DNA of 64,000 nucleotides. It comes from Gammaproteobacteria bacterium (GTDB lineage Bacteria > Pseudomonadota > Gammaproteobacteria > Pseudomonadales > Azotimanducaceae). The translations under genes and the position numbers were made by a program. The notes beneath the pieces were generated by a model. The model was not told the origin of the DNA and made no database searches. It was given only the letters and a program-made list of their open reading frames with translations. The stretch spans positions 1 through 64,000 of the forward strand of contig JAPPGK010000003.1 of the NCBI GenBank assembly GCA_028821405.1, given 5' to 3'. This document shows positions 9,015-17,889 of the stretch, one piece after another (the stretch's first letter is position 1; every line of letters begins with the position of its first letter).

Positions 9015-9081
9015 GAGTCCCAGTGCCGTGCGCCTCTGGCGACCCGATCCGGCGTTGGCGGGGCGAAAAGGCGGCCGGGCT

Positions 9082-10197
9082 TCAATCCACGCGCCAGCGG
9101 GCGATCGCCTTATCGTCGAACTCGACCCCGAGGCCCGGTCGATCCGACAGCGGAATGCGACCGTCCTGGGGGTGCAGGCGCGTTGCCGGTGTCACGAGGC
9201 GCTCGAAGTTGTAGATGTCCTGCTCGAGCGCGAAATACTCCACCGTGATGCTGTTGTGCGCCGCGGCCACGAGATGGGCGTGTAGGTTGGCGTGCCAATG
9301 CGGCGCCACCGGCAGATTGAAGGAAGCGGCCGTGTGCGCCACCTTCATCCATTCCGAAACGCCGCCCAGGACGCCGGCGTCCGGTTGCAGGATGTCGGCG
9401 GCCCGCTGCGCCACGAGGTCGCGGAAATCCCAACGGGTGGCGTGGATTTCCCCCGTCGCGACGGGCATTTCAAGGGTGCGCGCGATCTCCCCATGGCCTG
9501 CTATGTCATCGGGCGACAGCGGTTCCTCCAGCCACCAGATGTCGCAGTCTTCGACCGCTCGTGCAAAGCGGATCGCATCGTGTGGCCAGCGCCAGGCGTT
9601 GTTGGCATCCAGTGCGAGGCGACCCGCGGCACCAATCGACTCGCGTGCGGTGCGTACCCGCGCGACATCGATCTCCAATTCGGCACCGCCCACCTTGATC
9701 TTGAAGTCGCTGAAACCGAGTCCCTTGTAGAACCGGATCTCCGCGCGGACGTTGTCGAGCGGATCGCCGGGACGGTAGTAGCCGCCGGAGGCATACGCCG
9801 GCACCTCGTCGGTCCAGCCGCCCAGGAGTCGGTAGAGCGGCAGCCCGGCGATCTTGCCGAGAAGATCCCAGAGCGCAATGTCCACCGCCGAGATTGCCCT
9901 CAAGGCCGCCCCCCGCCGTCCGGCGAGCAGCACCTCCTGATACATCGCGGCCCAATGGCCCTCGATGAGTCTCGGGTCTTGGCCGAGCAATCGCGGACGG
10001 AACGCGTCGTCTACGAACTCGACTGTTGCTTGGCCCGCCACCGTCCCCGCATAGGTGTAGCCGACCCCCGCATGGCCCGCATCCGTGTCGACCCACACCA
10101 AGATGTATTCCCTGGCGGCGAGCTGCCGCGTGGCGATGGCGGTGGGTTTATCGACGGGCACACGGACGACGGCGGCACGAATGTCGGTGATGTTCAT
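9082..10197 (-). CDS. Mandelate racemase/muconate lactonizing enzyme family protein
   Basis: A 371-residue enolase-superfamily enzyme. The lysine motif DFKIKVGG is near residue 164, metal ligands lie in ALDANNAW (about 191), WLEEPL (about 217) and ATGEI (about 243), and the C-terminal base region reads APHWHANLHAH. KxK together with a His on the opposite face and no late Lys fits the mandelate-racemase/acid-sugar dehydratase side rather than the muconate cycloisomerases. A dehydratase acting on an aldonic acid is a reasonable guess, but unproven. The ATG at 10197 has CGGAG upstream; 15 further in-frame codons before it look non-coding. Confidence 0.88.
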   Translation of the reverse strand: MNITDIRAAVVRVPVDKPTAIATRQLAAREYILVWVDTDAGHAGVGYTYAGTVAGQATVEFVDDAFRPRLLGQDPRLIEGHWAAMYQEVLLAGRRGAALRAISAVDIALWDLLGKIAGLPLYRLLGGWTDEVPAYASGGYYRPGDPLDNVRAEIRFYKGLGFSDFKIKVGGAELEIDVARVRTARESIGAAGRLALDANNAWRWPHDAIRFARAVEDCDIWWLEEPLSPDDIAGHGEIARTLEMPVATGEIHATRWDFRDLVAQRAADILQPDAGVLGGVSEWMKVAHTAASFNLPVAPHWHANLHAHLVAAAHNSITVEYFALEQDIYNFERLVTPATRLHPQDGRIPLSDRPGLGVEFDDKAIARWRVD

Positions 10198-10484
10198 GAT
10201 GGCTCCGAGAGGCGGATTCCGTGGTCGCCCTGTTGTCGGCACCGCGACCTTCGCATCAGCTTACAGACCGATCAGGGCAGTTGGAAACGGGCCGTTGGAA
10301 ACGTGAATGCGTTCCCGATTCGCTGGCCCTGTGCGGAACTTTCATCTAGTCTCCCGGCACCGTAGTCACGCCGCTTGTGGGCAGTTGTGTTGTTGACCAT
10401 TTCATCGCGGCAAAGGCGACCCGTCGTCGTTGACGCGCTCGGGCAACGCCGGGGTCTCGACGGGCGCCCGTGCAGGTGCGGACC

Positions 10485-11576
10485 ATGAGCCCCGTGGCTC
10501 TTGTCGGCGGCGGCAAGATCGGTCATACGATCAGCGACTTCCTAGTCGATTCCGGGGACTACGAAGTCACCCTCGTGGATTGCGACCAGAAGCGGTTGGA
10601 CCATCTGGCCAACCGCCCGGGGCTTCGCAAACGTCGCCTCGACGTCACCGACGTGGACGCGCTGGCGGTGACCCTTGCCGATCACTACGCGGTCATCAAC
10701 GCCGGGCCCTTCTATCTCACCGAGGCGGTTGCCCGTGCCGCCGTACAAGGCCGGGTCCACTACCTGGACCTCACCGAGGACATCGCGAGTGCGCGGGTGG
10801 TCCGCGAACTGGCGGAATGCACCCACAAGGCCCTGATCCCGCAGTGCGGCCTCGCCCCCGGATTCGTCTCCATCGTGGCGAGCGACATCGCCGAACGTTT
10901 CGAAAGCCTCGATACGCTCAGCATGCGCGTCGGCGCTTTGCCGGAGTACCCCACGAATTCGCTCAGCTACAACCTGACGTGGAGCACGGACGGCGTCATC
11001 AACGAGTACTGCGAGCCTTGCGATGTCATCGTCAACGGCCAGGCGACGGCGGTGCAGCCGCTGGAACACCTCGAGGAGTTTCATCTCGACGGCGTCGCCT
11101 ACGAGTCCTTCAACACCTCGGGCGGCCTTGGGACCCTGGGCGAGACCTTGATCGGCAAGGTCAGGAATTTGAACTACCAGACGATCCGCTATCCCGGCCA
11201 CTGCGACATCATGAAGGTGCTGCTGCACGACCTGCGCCTGGCCGAACGCCGGGAACTCTTGAAGGATGTCCTGGAGAACGCGGTGCCGACCACGGTGCAG
11301 GACGTTGTGCTGATCTTCGTGACCGCCAGCGGCGAGAGGGACGGCTACTTCCTGCAGGAGTCCTACGCCAACAAGATCTACAGCCGGACCATCGGCGGCC
11401 GGCAGCTGAGCGCCATCCAGATCACCACCGCCGCGAGCGTGTGCGCAATCCTGGACCTGCTTCACGAAGGCAGGATTCCCGCGACCGGGTTCGTTCGCCA
11501 GGAGCATGTTCGCCTGAAGGACTTCCTGGCCAACCGTTTCGGCCGCTATTTCCAGCAGGCAACGCAAGGCAAGTAG
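10485..11576 (+). CDS. Saccharopine dehydrogenase family protein, probable lysine catabolism
   Basis: A 363-residue NAD(P) enzyme with the Rossmann motif ALVGGGKIGHTI at the N-terminus, LVDCDQKRLDHL after the second strand, and the catalytic/substrate domain typical of saccharopine dehydrogenase (glutamate-forming), including CGLAPGF and PGHCDIMKVLLHDL. It would split saccharopine to glutamate and aminoadipate semialdehyde. Six bases later begins an aminoadipate-semialdehyde dehydrogenase, the next enzyme of the same route, which strongly supports a lysine-degrading role. The first enzyme, lysine-ketoglutarate reductase, is not in the window. Start ATG 10485 (MSPVALVGGG); a GTG/ATG slightly upstream is possible. 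Confidence 0.83.
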   Translation: MSPVALVGGGKIGHTISDFLVDSGDYEVTLVDCDQKRLDHLANRPGLRKRRLDVTDVDALAVTLADHYAVINAGPFYLTEAVARAAVQGRVHYLDLTEDIASARVVRELAECTHKALIPQCGLAPGFVSIVASDIAERFESLDTLSMRVGALPEYPTNSLSYNLTWSTDGVINEYCEPCDVIVNGQATAVQPLEHLEEFHLDGVAYESFNTSGGLGTLGETLIGKVRNLNYQTIRYPGHCDIMKVLLHDLRLAERRELLKDVLENAVPTTVQDVVLIFVTASGERDGYFLQESYANKIYSRTIGGRQLSAIQITTAASVCAILDLLHEGRIPATGFVRQEHVRLKDFLANRFGRYFQQATQGK

Positions 11577-11581
11577 TTGTT

Positions 11582-13093
11582 ATGGATGCATTGACAGACC
11601 TCGACACGATCCTCACCGAACTGTCCATACCCCGCAGCGTTGCGCGTGGGGGTGGGTTGAGGGTGCGTTCGCCTATCCATGGCAACGCCATTGCGGAGGT
11701 GGCCGACGACGATGCGGTGGCCGTCGATCGCGCCGTGGAGGCCGCGGCGCATGCGCACCTGGAATGGCGTCGGGTACCGGCCCCGAGGCGTGGTGAGTTG
11801 ATTCGCCTCTTCGGCGAGGAGCTGCGCCGGCACAAGAACGCACTCGGTGCGCTGGTAACCCTCGAGACCGGCAAGATCCATGCGGAGGGTCTCGGCGAAG
11901 TCCAGGAAATGATCGACATCTGCGATTTCGCCGTCGGCCTGTCCCGGCAACTCTATGGACTGACGATGCCCTCGGAACGGCCCGGGCACAGGATGTCCGA
12001 GTATTGGCACCCGATGGGCGTCGTGGGTGTCATATCGGCGTTCAATTTCCCGGTGGCGGTGTGGTCCTGGAACGCGGCCCTGGCATTGGTGTGCGGTAAC
12101 AGCGTCGTGTGGAAACCCTCGGAAAAAGCGCCGCTTTGCGCCGTGGCCTGCCAAGCGCTGTTCGCGCGTGCCGCGAGTGCATTCGGGGATGCGCCGAGTG
12201 GGCTCTTGCATGTGGTCGTCGGCGATGCCGCGGTGGGTGATGCCCTGGTGCGCAATCCACGCGTGCCCGTTGTCAGCGCCACCGGCAGCACGCGCATGGG
12301 ACGCGCCGTCGCGCCCGTGGTCGCGCAACGTTTCGGGCGGTGCATCCTCGAACTGGGCGGCAACAACGGCATGATCGTCGCGCCCTCCGCGGACCTCGAA
12401 CTCGCGCTACGCGCCATCCTGTTCTCGGCCGTGGGGACCGCCGGTCAGCGTTGCACCACCTTGCGTCGGCTCATCGTCCACGAAGAGATCCACGACGAGC
12501 TGGTCGCATCGCTCGCTGGTGCCTTCGACCAGATCCGGGTTGGCAACCCTTTCGAGCCGGATACGGTGGTCGGTCCGCTGATCGACGCCCCCGCGTTCGA
12601 TGCGATGCAAGAGGCCCTCGCCGCGTCCACGGCTGCAGGTTTCGACGTGCATGGCGGGCAACGGATCGAGGTGCAAGGCTGCGCGAACGGCTGCTACGTA
12701 AGACCGGCAATCGTGCAGGCCGGCATCCAGAACGACATCGTCAAGGCCGAGACGTTCGCACCGATTCTCTACGTCATTCCCTACCGGGAGTTCGACGAGG
12801 CGTTGGCGCTGCACAACGGCGTACCCCAGGGACTGTCGTCGTGCATCTTTACCCGGGATCTGCTTGAAGCCGAGGTGTTCCTTTCCGCCCAAGGCAGCGA
12901 CTGCGGGATCGCCAACGTCAACATCGGTCCCAGCGGCGCGGAGATCGGCGGCGCATTCGGGGGCGAAAAGGAAACGGGCGGCGGCCGCGAATCCGGCTCG
13001 GATGCCTGGAAGGGGTACATGCGGCGTTGCACCGCGACCGTCAACTACTCGTCGGACCTGCCCCTAGCGCAAGGCATCGAATTCGGCACGTGA
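11582..13093 (+). CDS. Alpha-aminoadipate semialdehyde dehydrogenase (ALDH7-type)
   Basis: A 503-residue aldehyde dehydrogenase. The family signatures are clear: ISAFNFPVAVWSWNAALAL, VWKPSEKAP, the general-base Glu in LELGGNNG and the catalytic Cys in GTAGQRCTTLRR, which is the characteristic ALDH7/antiquitin form. It oxidises L-aminoadipate semialdehyde (as its cyclic piperideine form) to aminoadipate using NAD. Pairing with the saccharopine dehydrogenase immediately upstream makes this a two-gene lysine degradation operon. The ATG at 11582 begins MDALTDLDTIL; the long upstream open frame on the same strand is a shadow of the previous gene. Confidence 0.9.
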   Translation: MDALTDLDTILTELSIPRSVARGGGLRVRSPIHGNAIAEVADDDAVAVDRAVEAAAHAHLEWRRVPAPRRGELIRLFGEELRRHKNALGALVTLETGKIHAEGLGEVQEMIDICDFAVGLSRQLYGLTMPSERPGHRMSEYWHPMGVVGVISAFNFPVAVWSWNAALALVCGNSVVWKPSEKAPLCAVACQALFARAASAFGDAPSGLLHVVVGDAAVGDALVRNPRVPVVSATGSTRMGRAVAPVVAQRFGRCILELGGNNGMIVAPSADLELALRAILFSAVGTAGQRCTTLRRLIVHEEIHDELVASLAGAFDQIRVGNPFEPDTVVGPLIDAPAFDAMQEALAASTAAGFDVHGGQRIEVQGCANGCYVRPAIVQAGIQNDIVKAETFAPILYVIPYREFDEALALHNGVPQGLSSCIFTRDLLEAEVFLSAQGSDCGIANVNIGPSGAEIGGAFGGEKETGGGRESGSDAWKGYMRRCTATVNYSSDLPLAQGIEFGT

Positions 13094-13096
13094 CCT

Positions 13097-13121
13097 GTAG
13101 CCGGACCTCGCGAGGGCGGCC
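13097..13121 (+). repeat. Degenerate interspersed repeat copy
   Basis: GTAGCCGGACCTCGCGAGGG followed by CGGCC. It keeps the GTAG start and the CCTCGCG core but has diverged around them. It lies just after the stop of the dehydrogenase gene, as other copies do. Confidence 0.35.
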
Positions 13122-13299
13122 GTGCCGGCGTGAAGCGGCTTGGCTGGCTGGTCCGGATGCCGATGACCCAGCGGCGGAAGGCGCTGCCACTACGTTGCGC
13201 GCGTTTTGCGTACAATCCGAGGATGGTCGCTTTGACGGCCCACCTACACTCAGTTGCCCGTGGCTACGTCCCCAAGGTCCTACGCACCACGCCTCAATC

Positions 13300-15318
13300 G
13301 TGAGCAAGATCCTACAGATCAACCTTGACCGCCTTGTCCACAGCCAGTCGGTGGAGTCGACTCGCATCGAGTTCAAGGCGAGTTGGGATGAAAACACCAC
13401 GGGGCCACAGGCCTTGATGACCCTATGTGCCTTCGCCAACGACTATCAAAACCTAAACGGTGGTTATCTCGTCTTCGGGATTGCACAAGAAGAGGGTCGC
13501 CCCGTCCTTCCCCCAAAGGGGTTGACCCCGTTGGAAGTGGAGCAAGCGCAGAGATGGTTGCGAGGGCAGTGTCGAAGCCTCCGGCCATCCCTCGAACCCG
13601 TTTTCTCACCAGAGATCTACTGCGAGCGGCACATCCTGGTTGTTTGGACGCCCGCGAGCCAGAACCGACCGCATAGAGCTCCGGATGCGCGCAGTGGCGC
13701 TTGGAAGTACTGGATACGCGTTGGCGAGTCGACGGTCGATGCCGAGGTAGGCGGTCGTTTGGAGATGCTGCTCGAGCAGACGGCGCGTGTGCCGTGGGAT
13801 GATCGTGCGGCGCTGGAAGCCCGTGTTGAAGACCTCCGCGAAACCAGGGTTCGCGAATACCTCCGCGACGTTCGCAGTGGTCTACTTGACCTTGCGGATA
13901 CCCGCGACCTCTATCGTCGGATGGGAATCAGTTCCCCGCTAAACGACCACGAGGCACCTCGAAACGTCGGCCTTCTTTTCTTTTCCGACGAGCCCACGAA
14001 GTGGTTTGCAGGAGCCAGAATCGAGGTGGTGCGCTTTGCCGCAGACCGAGCCGGAAGAGTGCAAGACGAACGCGTTTTTCGTGGGCCCCTCGCAGATCAG
14101 GTCAGGGGTTGCTTGAGTTACTTCGAAGGGCTTTCCCATGCGCACTTGCAGAAACACCGAGATCGCAATCAAGTCCGCGGTTGGGTCAATTATCCTCAAA
14201 TCGCATTTCGCGAGGCACTGGTCAATGCCGTGTACCACCGTGCCTACCGCAAGGACACGGTTGAGCCGACCAAGGTGTACCTGTACCCCGATCGCGTCGA
14301 GATCATCAGCTATCCTGGGCCGGTTTCCGGTATTGAGCCGCACCATCTTGAAGGTGGGAGCCAAATCCCACCGATTCCAGCTCGAAATCGACGCATTGGG
14401 GAGTTCCTCAAAGAACTCGATTTGGCCGAGGGCCGGTTTACGGGTGTTCCACAGATATACGACTCAATGCGGCGGAACGGGTCACCCGCACCGAAGTTTG
14501 ACTTCGACGACGCCAGGTCCTATTTCCGGCTGACTCTGCCAGCGCATCCGGAGTACGCCGCTGTCTCCGCGCTACAAGACGCGGCCTATCTTCGTACAGT
14601 CGGAAGCATCGACGACGCATTTGACCGAGTACTGAATGCTTGGGAGTCGGATGCGACTTCTGCCGCCTTGGCGTCAGAAGTGATTCGGATGCACGCCGCG
14701 CGAGGCAACATCGCCGAAGCCCACGCCGCCTGGGAGAGATTTAGCGAACACGGGCCGGAATTCGGACGCGCCCATGTTGCCAACACGCTGGTTGACGCGT
14801 TACTGGAGGCGGGCGAGGACAGTTTGGCGCGTTCGATTCTCGACACCATCGCGGAAGTCCCCTCGTCGGTAGACGCAATCGACACAGCAATTCTCGCAAA
14901 ACGGTTGGGCGAACAGCGGGTAGCACACCGGTACTTCGAACGCGCTGGTGATGCCGTATTGAGCGACGTTAGAGCATTGCACGAGTTTGCGCAGACCAAG
15001 ATGCGACTCGCTACCGAGGCCTACCGACGGCGGAGTCCTTCCTGGCAGGAGGTCAATAGGCGATTGCTCAACGAGGCCCGGGATCAGCTCGAGCGGGTGA
15101 CCTTGATGGACGCGCCAGCCACACGCCACGCATGGGCTTGGCGCGACTTGGCTCTGGTTCGACAGCGGCTACAAGCGCCGCGTTCGGACGTGATTGCCGC
15201 CTATACGCGTGCCTCGGAACTGCTACCGCACGAGGAGCGCTTCACTCACGAACTAGACAGCTTCCTTGCTCGCGGTCCCTCACCACGTCGCAACCGGAAC
15301 AACCGGGGTCGCCGCTAA
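13300..15318 (+). CDS. AlbA_2/HATPase (Schlafen/RecG-like) protein with repeat-rich C-terminus
   Basis: A 672-residue protein. Residues about 10-130 match the AlbA_2 (divergent AAA_4/Schlafen-like) domain: ESTRIEFKASWDE, then NGGYLVFGIAQEEGRPV. Residues about 280-420 carry the HATPase_c_4-like block FREALVNAVYHRAYRK and YLYPDRVEIISYPGPV. From about residue 450 the chain becomes alanine-rich helical repeats that look TPR-like. AlbA_2 proteins are variously annotated as transcriptional regulators or defence-associated; the C-terminal repeats are unusual. Base use is less GC-biased than its neighbours, hinting at transfer. The GTG at 13300 is chosen because upstream residues look non-coding; no good ribosome site is seen, so the start is uncertain. 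Confidence 0.72.
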   Translation: MSKILQINLDRLVHSQSVESTRIEFKASWDENTTGPQALMTLCAFANDYQNLNGGYLVFGIAQEEGRPVLPPKGLTPLEVEQAQRWLRGQCRSLRPSLEPVFSPEIYCERHILVVWTPASQNRPHRAPDARSGAWKYWIRVGESTVDAEVGGRLEMLLEQTARVPWDDRAALEARVEDLRETRVREYLRDVRSGLLDLADTRDLYRRMGISSPLNDHEAPRNVGLLFFSDEPTKWFAGARIEVVRFAADRAGRVQDERVFRGPLADQVRGCLSYFEGLSHAHLQKHRDRNQVRGWVNYPQIAFREALVNAVYHRAYRKDTVEPTKVYLYPDRVEIISYPGPVSGIEPHHLEGGSQIPPIPARNRRIGEFLKELDLAEGRFTGVPQIYDSMRRNGSPAPKFDFDDARSYFRLTLPAHPEYAAVSALQDAAYLRTVGSIDDAFDRVLNAWESDATSAALASEVIRMHAARGNIAEAHAAWERFSEHGPEFGRAHVANTLVDALLEAGEDSLARSILDTIAEVPSSVDAIDTAILAKRLGEQRVAHRYFERAGDAVLSDVRALHEFAQTKMRLATEAYRRRSPSWQEVNRRLLNEARDQLERVTLMDAPATRHAWAWRDLALVRQRLQAPRSDVIAAYTRASELLPHEERFTHELDSFLARGPSPRRNRNNRGRR

Positions 15319-15411
15319 TCCCGCCACCGCCCGGTTGCAGGTCCGGCTGCACGTGCGCTACGTCCTCGGCAAAGCACGTCGGGACTGGTGCAAGTGCTCC
15401 ACCCGTTGGCC

Positions 15412-17106
15412 TTATCCGCGGATGAACTCCCGTATTACCGTACCCGGACGATTGCCCGTGTACTCGCCATTCTCGATCACGACCTGCCCGGCGACAAGCG
15501 TTGCGTCGTAGCCGCGGCTCTTCACAACCAGGCGCCCGCCGTTGTGCGGGAAGTCGCGCACGTACTCGGGATGGCGGGAACAGAGGTTCTCGTAGTCGAT
15601 GACGTTGATGTCGGCGTGCCAGCCTTCGCGGAGTTCGCCGCGCTCCTTCAGTCCGAGCACCTCGGCGGACTTGCCGGAGATGCGGTGCACGGCTTCCGGC
15701 AGCGTGTACACGCCGCGGTCGCGGGTCAGTTCGCCCAACAGGAACGTCGGCGAGTCCGCATCGGTGAACTGACCGACGTGGGCGCCGGCGTCGCCGAGCA
15801 TCGGCACGACGTGGGGCAGACGCATGTAGTTCCACTGGTTCTGAAGCGCACCGCCGAAGGCCCATAGGTTCCAAAGCTCGCGCCCCTCGGAGGCGATCAG
15901 GCGGTCGACGTAGAGGTCCACCGGATCCTTGCCGGCCTCGTCGGCGAGCTTTTGCAGGTTGTTGTTGTTATCGAGGTCGAAGTCCGGGAACTCGCCGGTG
16001 CCCATCGGATGCAGCATCCGGGCCACTCGGCCGAACCCGCCCGCTTCCTTGGCTTCTGTGACGAGTTTTTCCCGCGTCGCCGGATCCTTTAGGGCGGCGA
16101 CGCGGTCGGCGATCGTCGGCAGCTTCATGAGTTCCCGCCAGGCCGGCGTGCGTAGGAATGCCTGCTGGGCAAGGCCGAAGAACGAGCCGCTCGGGCGGGT
16201 ATGGCAGATGGAGGTGATCCGTCTCCCGTTCTCGTTGTTCCTGCCGAGGAACTCCTCCCAACGCGACACGCCGCCGTCGCCTTCGGGACCGGTGCCGCCC
16301 GAAAACAGCACCTGGCAACCCAGCTCGGCACCGGTCTCGAACATTTGCTTTTCGACTTCGTAGCGCGTCCGCATGTCGGGGGCGACCTGGAACATGCCGC
16401 CGCGTCCCCCTGCTTCCACCACGGCCTCCTGGATCGCCCGGGTTTCCCGCGGATCGGCCCAGGTTCCCGGCGTCAGCCGCCCGTCCGGTACGCGATGGCC
16501 GAGGAAGCGCGAGGTGGAGAACCCGGCCGCCCCGCCCTCGACGGACTCCTTGACGAGATCCACGATGCGCTGGAGTTCGCGTTCGTCGGCCTGGACGCCT
16601 TCGTCGCAGCTCTTGTCCCCCATGGCCTCGAAACGGATTGCGGAGTGGCCGCACATGCCCACGACGTTGAGCGCCGGATTCAGGGACTCGACGCAGTCGA
16701 GGTACTCGCCGAAGGTGGTCCAGTTCCAGGGCAGGCCGTCCATGATGGCGTTGGCGGCGATGTCCTCCACCGCCTCCATGAGTTCGGCGAGATAGCGGCG
16801 GTTGTCCTTGCTGCACGGCGCGAAGGTCACGCCGCAGTTGCCGATCAGCGCCGTCGTCACGCCGTGATAGGAACTCGGTCGCATCTCGGGGTCCCACCCG
16901 ATCTGGGCATCCAGATGGGTGTGCAGATCCACGAACCCCGGCGTGACGATCTTGGCGGTGGCGTCGATGGTGGTAGCCGCTTCGACGCCATCGAGGTTGC
17001 CGATGCGGCTGATGCGCCCGTCGTCGACCGCGATGTCGGCTCGTTTCGCCGCCGCGCCGCTGCCATCGACGACCGTACCACCGGAAATGATTAGCGAATG
17101 GGCCAT
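15412..17106 (-). CDS. N-acyl-D-amino-acid deacylase family amidohydrolase
   Basis: A 564-residue zinc amidohydrolase. The N-terminal beta-sandwich start LIISGGTVVDGSG is followed by the metal motif VTPGFVDLHTHLDAQ near residue 60, NCGVTFAPC (the Cys ligand typical of D-aminoacylases), and GDAGAHVGQF near residue 440 with the catalytic Asp. It ends with the usual GWHADINVIDYE and a second sandwich strand. Likely substrates are N-acyl-D-amino acids or related amides. ATG start at 17106. It is a single gene with the HppD/VOC operon upstream on the same strand, separated by 200 bases containing an interspersed repeat. Confidence 0.88.
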   Translation of the reverse strand: MAHSLIISGGTVVDGSGAAAKRADIAVDDGRISRIGNLDGVEAATTIDATAKIVTPGFVDLHTHLDAQIGWDPEMRPSSYHGVTTALIGNCGVTFAPCSKDNRRYLAELMEAVEDIAANAIMDGLPWNWTTFGEYLDCVESLNPALNVVGMCGHSAIRFEAMGDKSCDEGVQADERELQRIVDLVKESVEGGAAGFSTSRFLGHRVPDGRLTPGTWADPRETRAIQEAVVEAGGRGGMFQVAPDMRTRYEVEKQMFETGAELGCQVLFSGGTGPEGDGGVSRWEEFLGRNNENGRRITSICHTRPSGSFFGLAQQAFLRTPAWRELMKLPTIADRVAALKDPATREKLVTEAKEAGGFGRVARMLHPMGTGEFPDFDLDNNNNLQKLADEAGKDPVDLYVDRLIASEGRELWNLWAFGGALQNQWNYMRLPHVVPMLGDAGAHVGQFTDADSPTFLLGELTRDRGVYTLPEAVHRISGKSAEVLGLKERGELREGWHADINVIDYENLCSRHPEYVRDFPHNGGRLVVKSRGYDATLVAGQVVIENGEYTGNRPGTVIREFIRG

Positions 17107-17286
17107 GGGTCCCTTCTCCCTCCTCGTTTACCCCAACCCGCGATCATACATGAGGGCTGGGGCCGCGGCGTCGCCAACGCGCCCGCGCTCGGCTCAATTG
17201 CGAAGACATCGCAGGGGGCGAGGCTAGCGCGCGCCCATGGGACACACCCCCGTGTTCGTGCAAGAACAACCTCGGTTCGTATGTTC

Positions 17287-17311
17287 GGGCGACCGCAAGG
17301 GTCACCCCTAT
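17287..17311 (-). repeat. Interspersed repeat copy, inverted
   Basis: The minus strand reads ATAGGGGTGACCCTTGCGGT then CGCCC. It matches the copies at 6402 and 20903 closely. It covers the stop codon of the VOC gene at 17308, with the tail in the 200-bp gap before the amidohydrolase gene; the rest of that gap shows nothing. Confidence 0.65.
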
Positions 17312-17889
17312 GGGGTGTCGTGCAACCAGGCGGCTTGACGTGGCGCTCGTTTGGTCCGGGTCCACTCGTCGAGCATTTCCTCGGCCACGGCGTGGGCTCG
17401 TTGCCGCGCTTCCTCGCCGCCCTTGTTGCAGGCGAGTTCCAACCGGTGGCCGTTGGGGTCGAAGAAGTAGATGGAATCGAAGATGCCGTGGTCCACCGGA
17501 CCGAGCACATCGAGGCCGGCGGCTTCGAGACGGTCCTTCGCGGCAAGGAGTTCACCGCGTTCGTCGACCTCGAAGGCGATGTGCTGGACCCACGCCGGGG
17601 TGTTCGGGTCCTTGCCCATGGGGGGCGAGTCGGGTAGCTCGAAGAAGGCCAGCACGTTGCCCATTCCCGCGTCGAGAAAGACATGCATATAGGGGTCCGG
17701 CGCGCCGGTGGAGGGAACCTCGTTCTCCGCGAACGCGAGCTGGAATGCCATACCGAGCGTGTCTCGGTAGAAGTCGACGGTTTCCTTTGCGTCGTTGCAG
17801 CGATAGGCGACGTGATGGATACGGCGTATGCGCGCCCTCGCGGGCGCGTCGGGATTGCGCGCCCCCACCGGTAGGTTGGGATTGTTCAA
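17308..17889 (-). CDS. VOC (glyoxalase/dioxygenase fold) family protein
   Basis: A 193-residue vicinal-oxygen-chelate protein. Two half-modules are visible: [23 protein letters not shown] with a metal-binding His, and [11 protein letters not shown] plus [20 protein letters not shown] with His and Glu. It likely opens or oxidises an intermediate near tyrosine catabolism, judged from its partner, but the substrate is unknown. The start is inferred to be a TTG at 17889 that overlaps the stop of the upstream HppD gene (TTGA), so the two should be translationally coupled. No ATG lies near the correct N-terminus. Confidence 0.75.
   Translation of the reverse strand: MNNPNLPVGARNPDAPARARIRRIHHVAYRCNDAKETVDFYRDTLGMAFQLAFAENEVPSTGAPDPYMHVFLDAGMGNVLAFFELPDSPPMGKDPNTPAWVQHIAFEVDERGELLAAKDRLEAAGLDVLGPVDHGIFDSIYFFDPNGHRLELACNKGGEEARQRAHAVAEEMLDEWTRTKRAPRQAAWLHDTP

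Noticed and set aside
17830..17855. CGCGCCCTCGCGGGCGCG palindrome considered as another repeat copy
   Set aside because: Lies inside the VOC coding region and lacks the GTAGGGG start, so it is probably coincidental.
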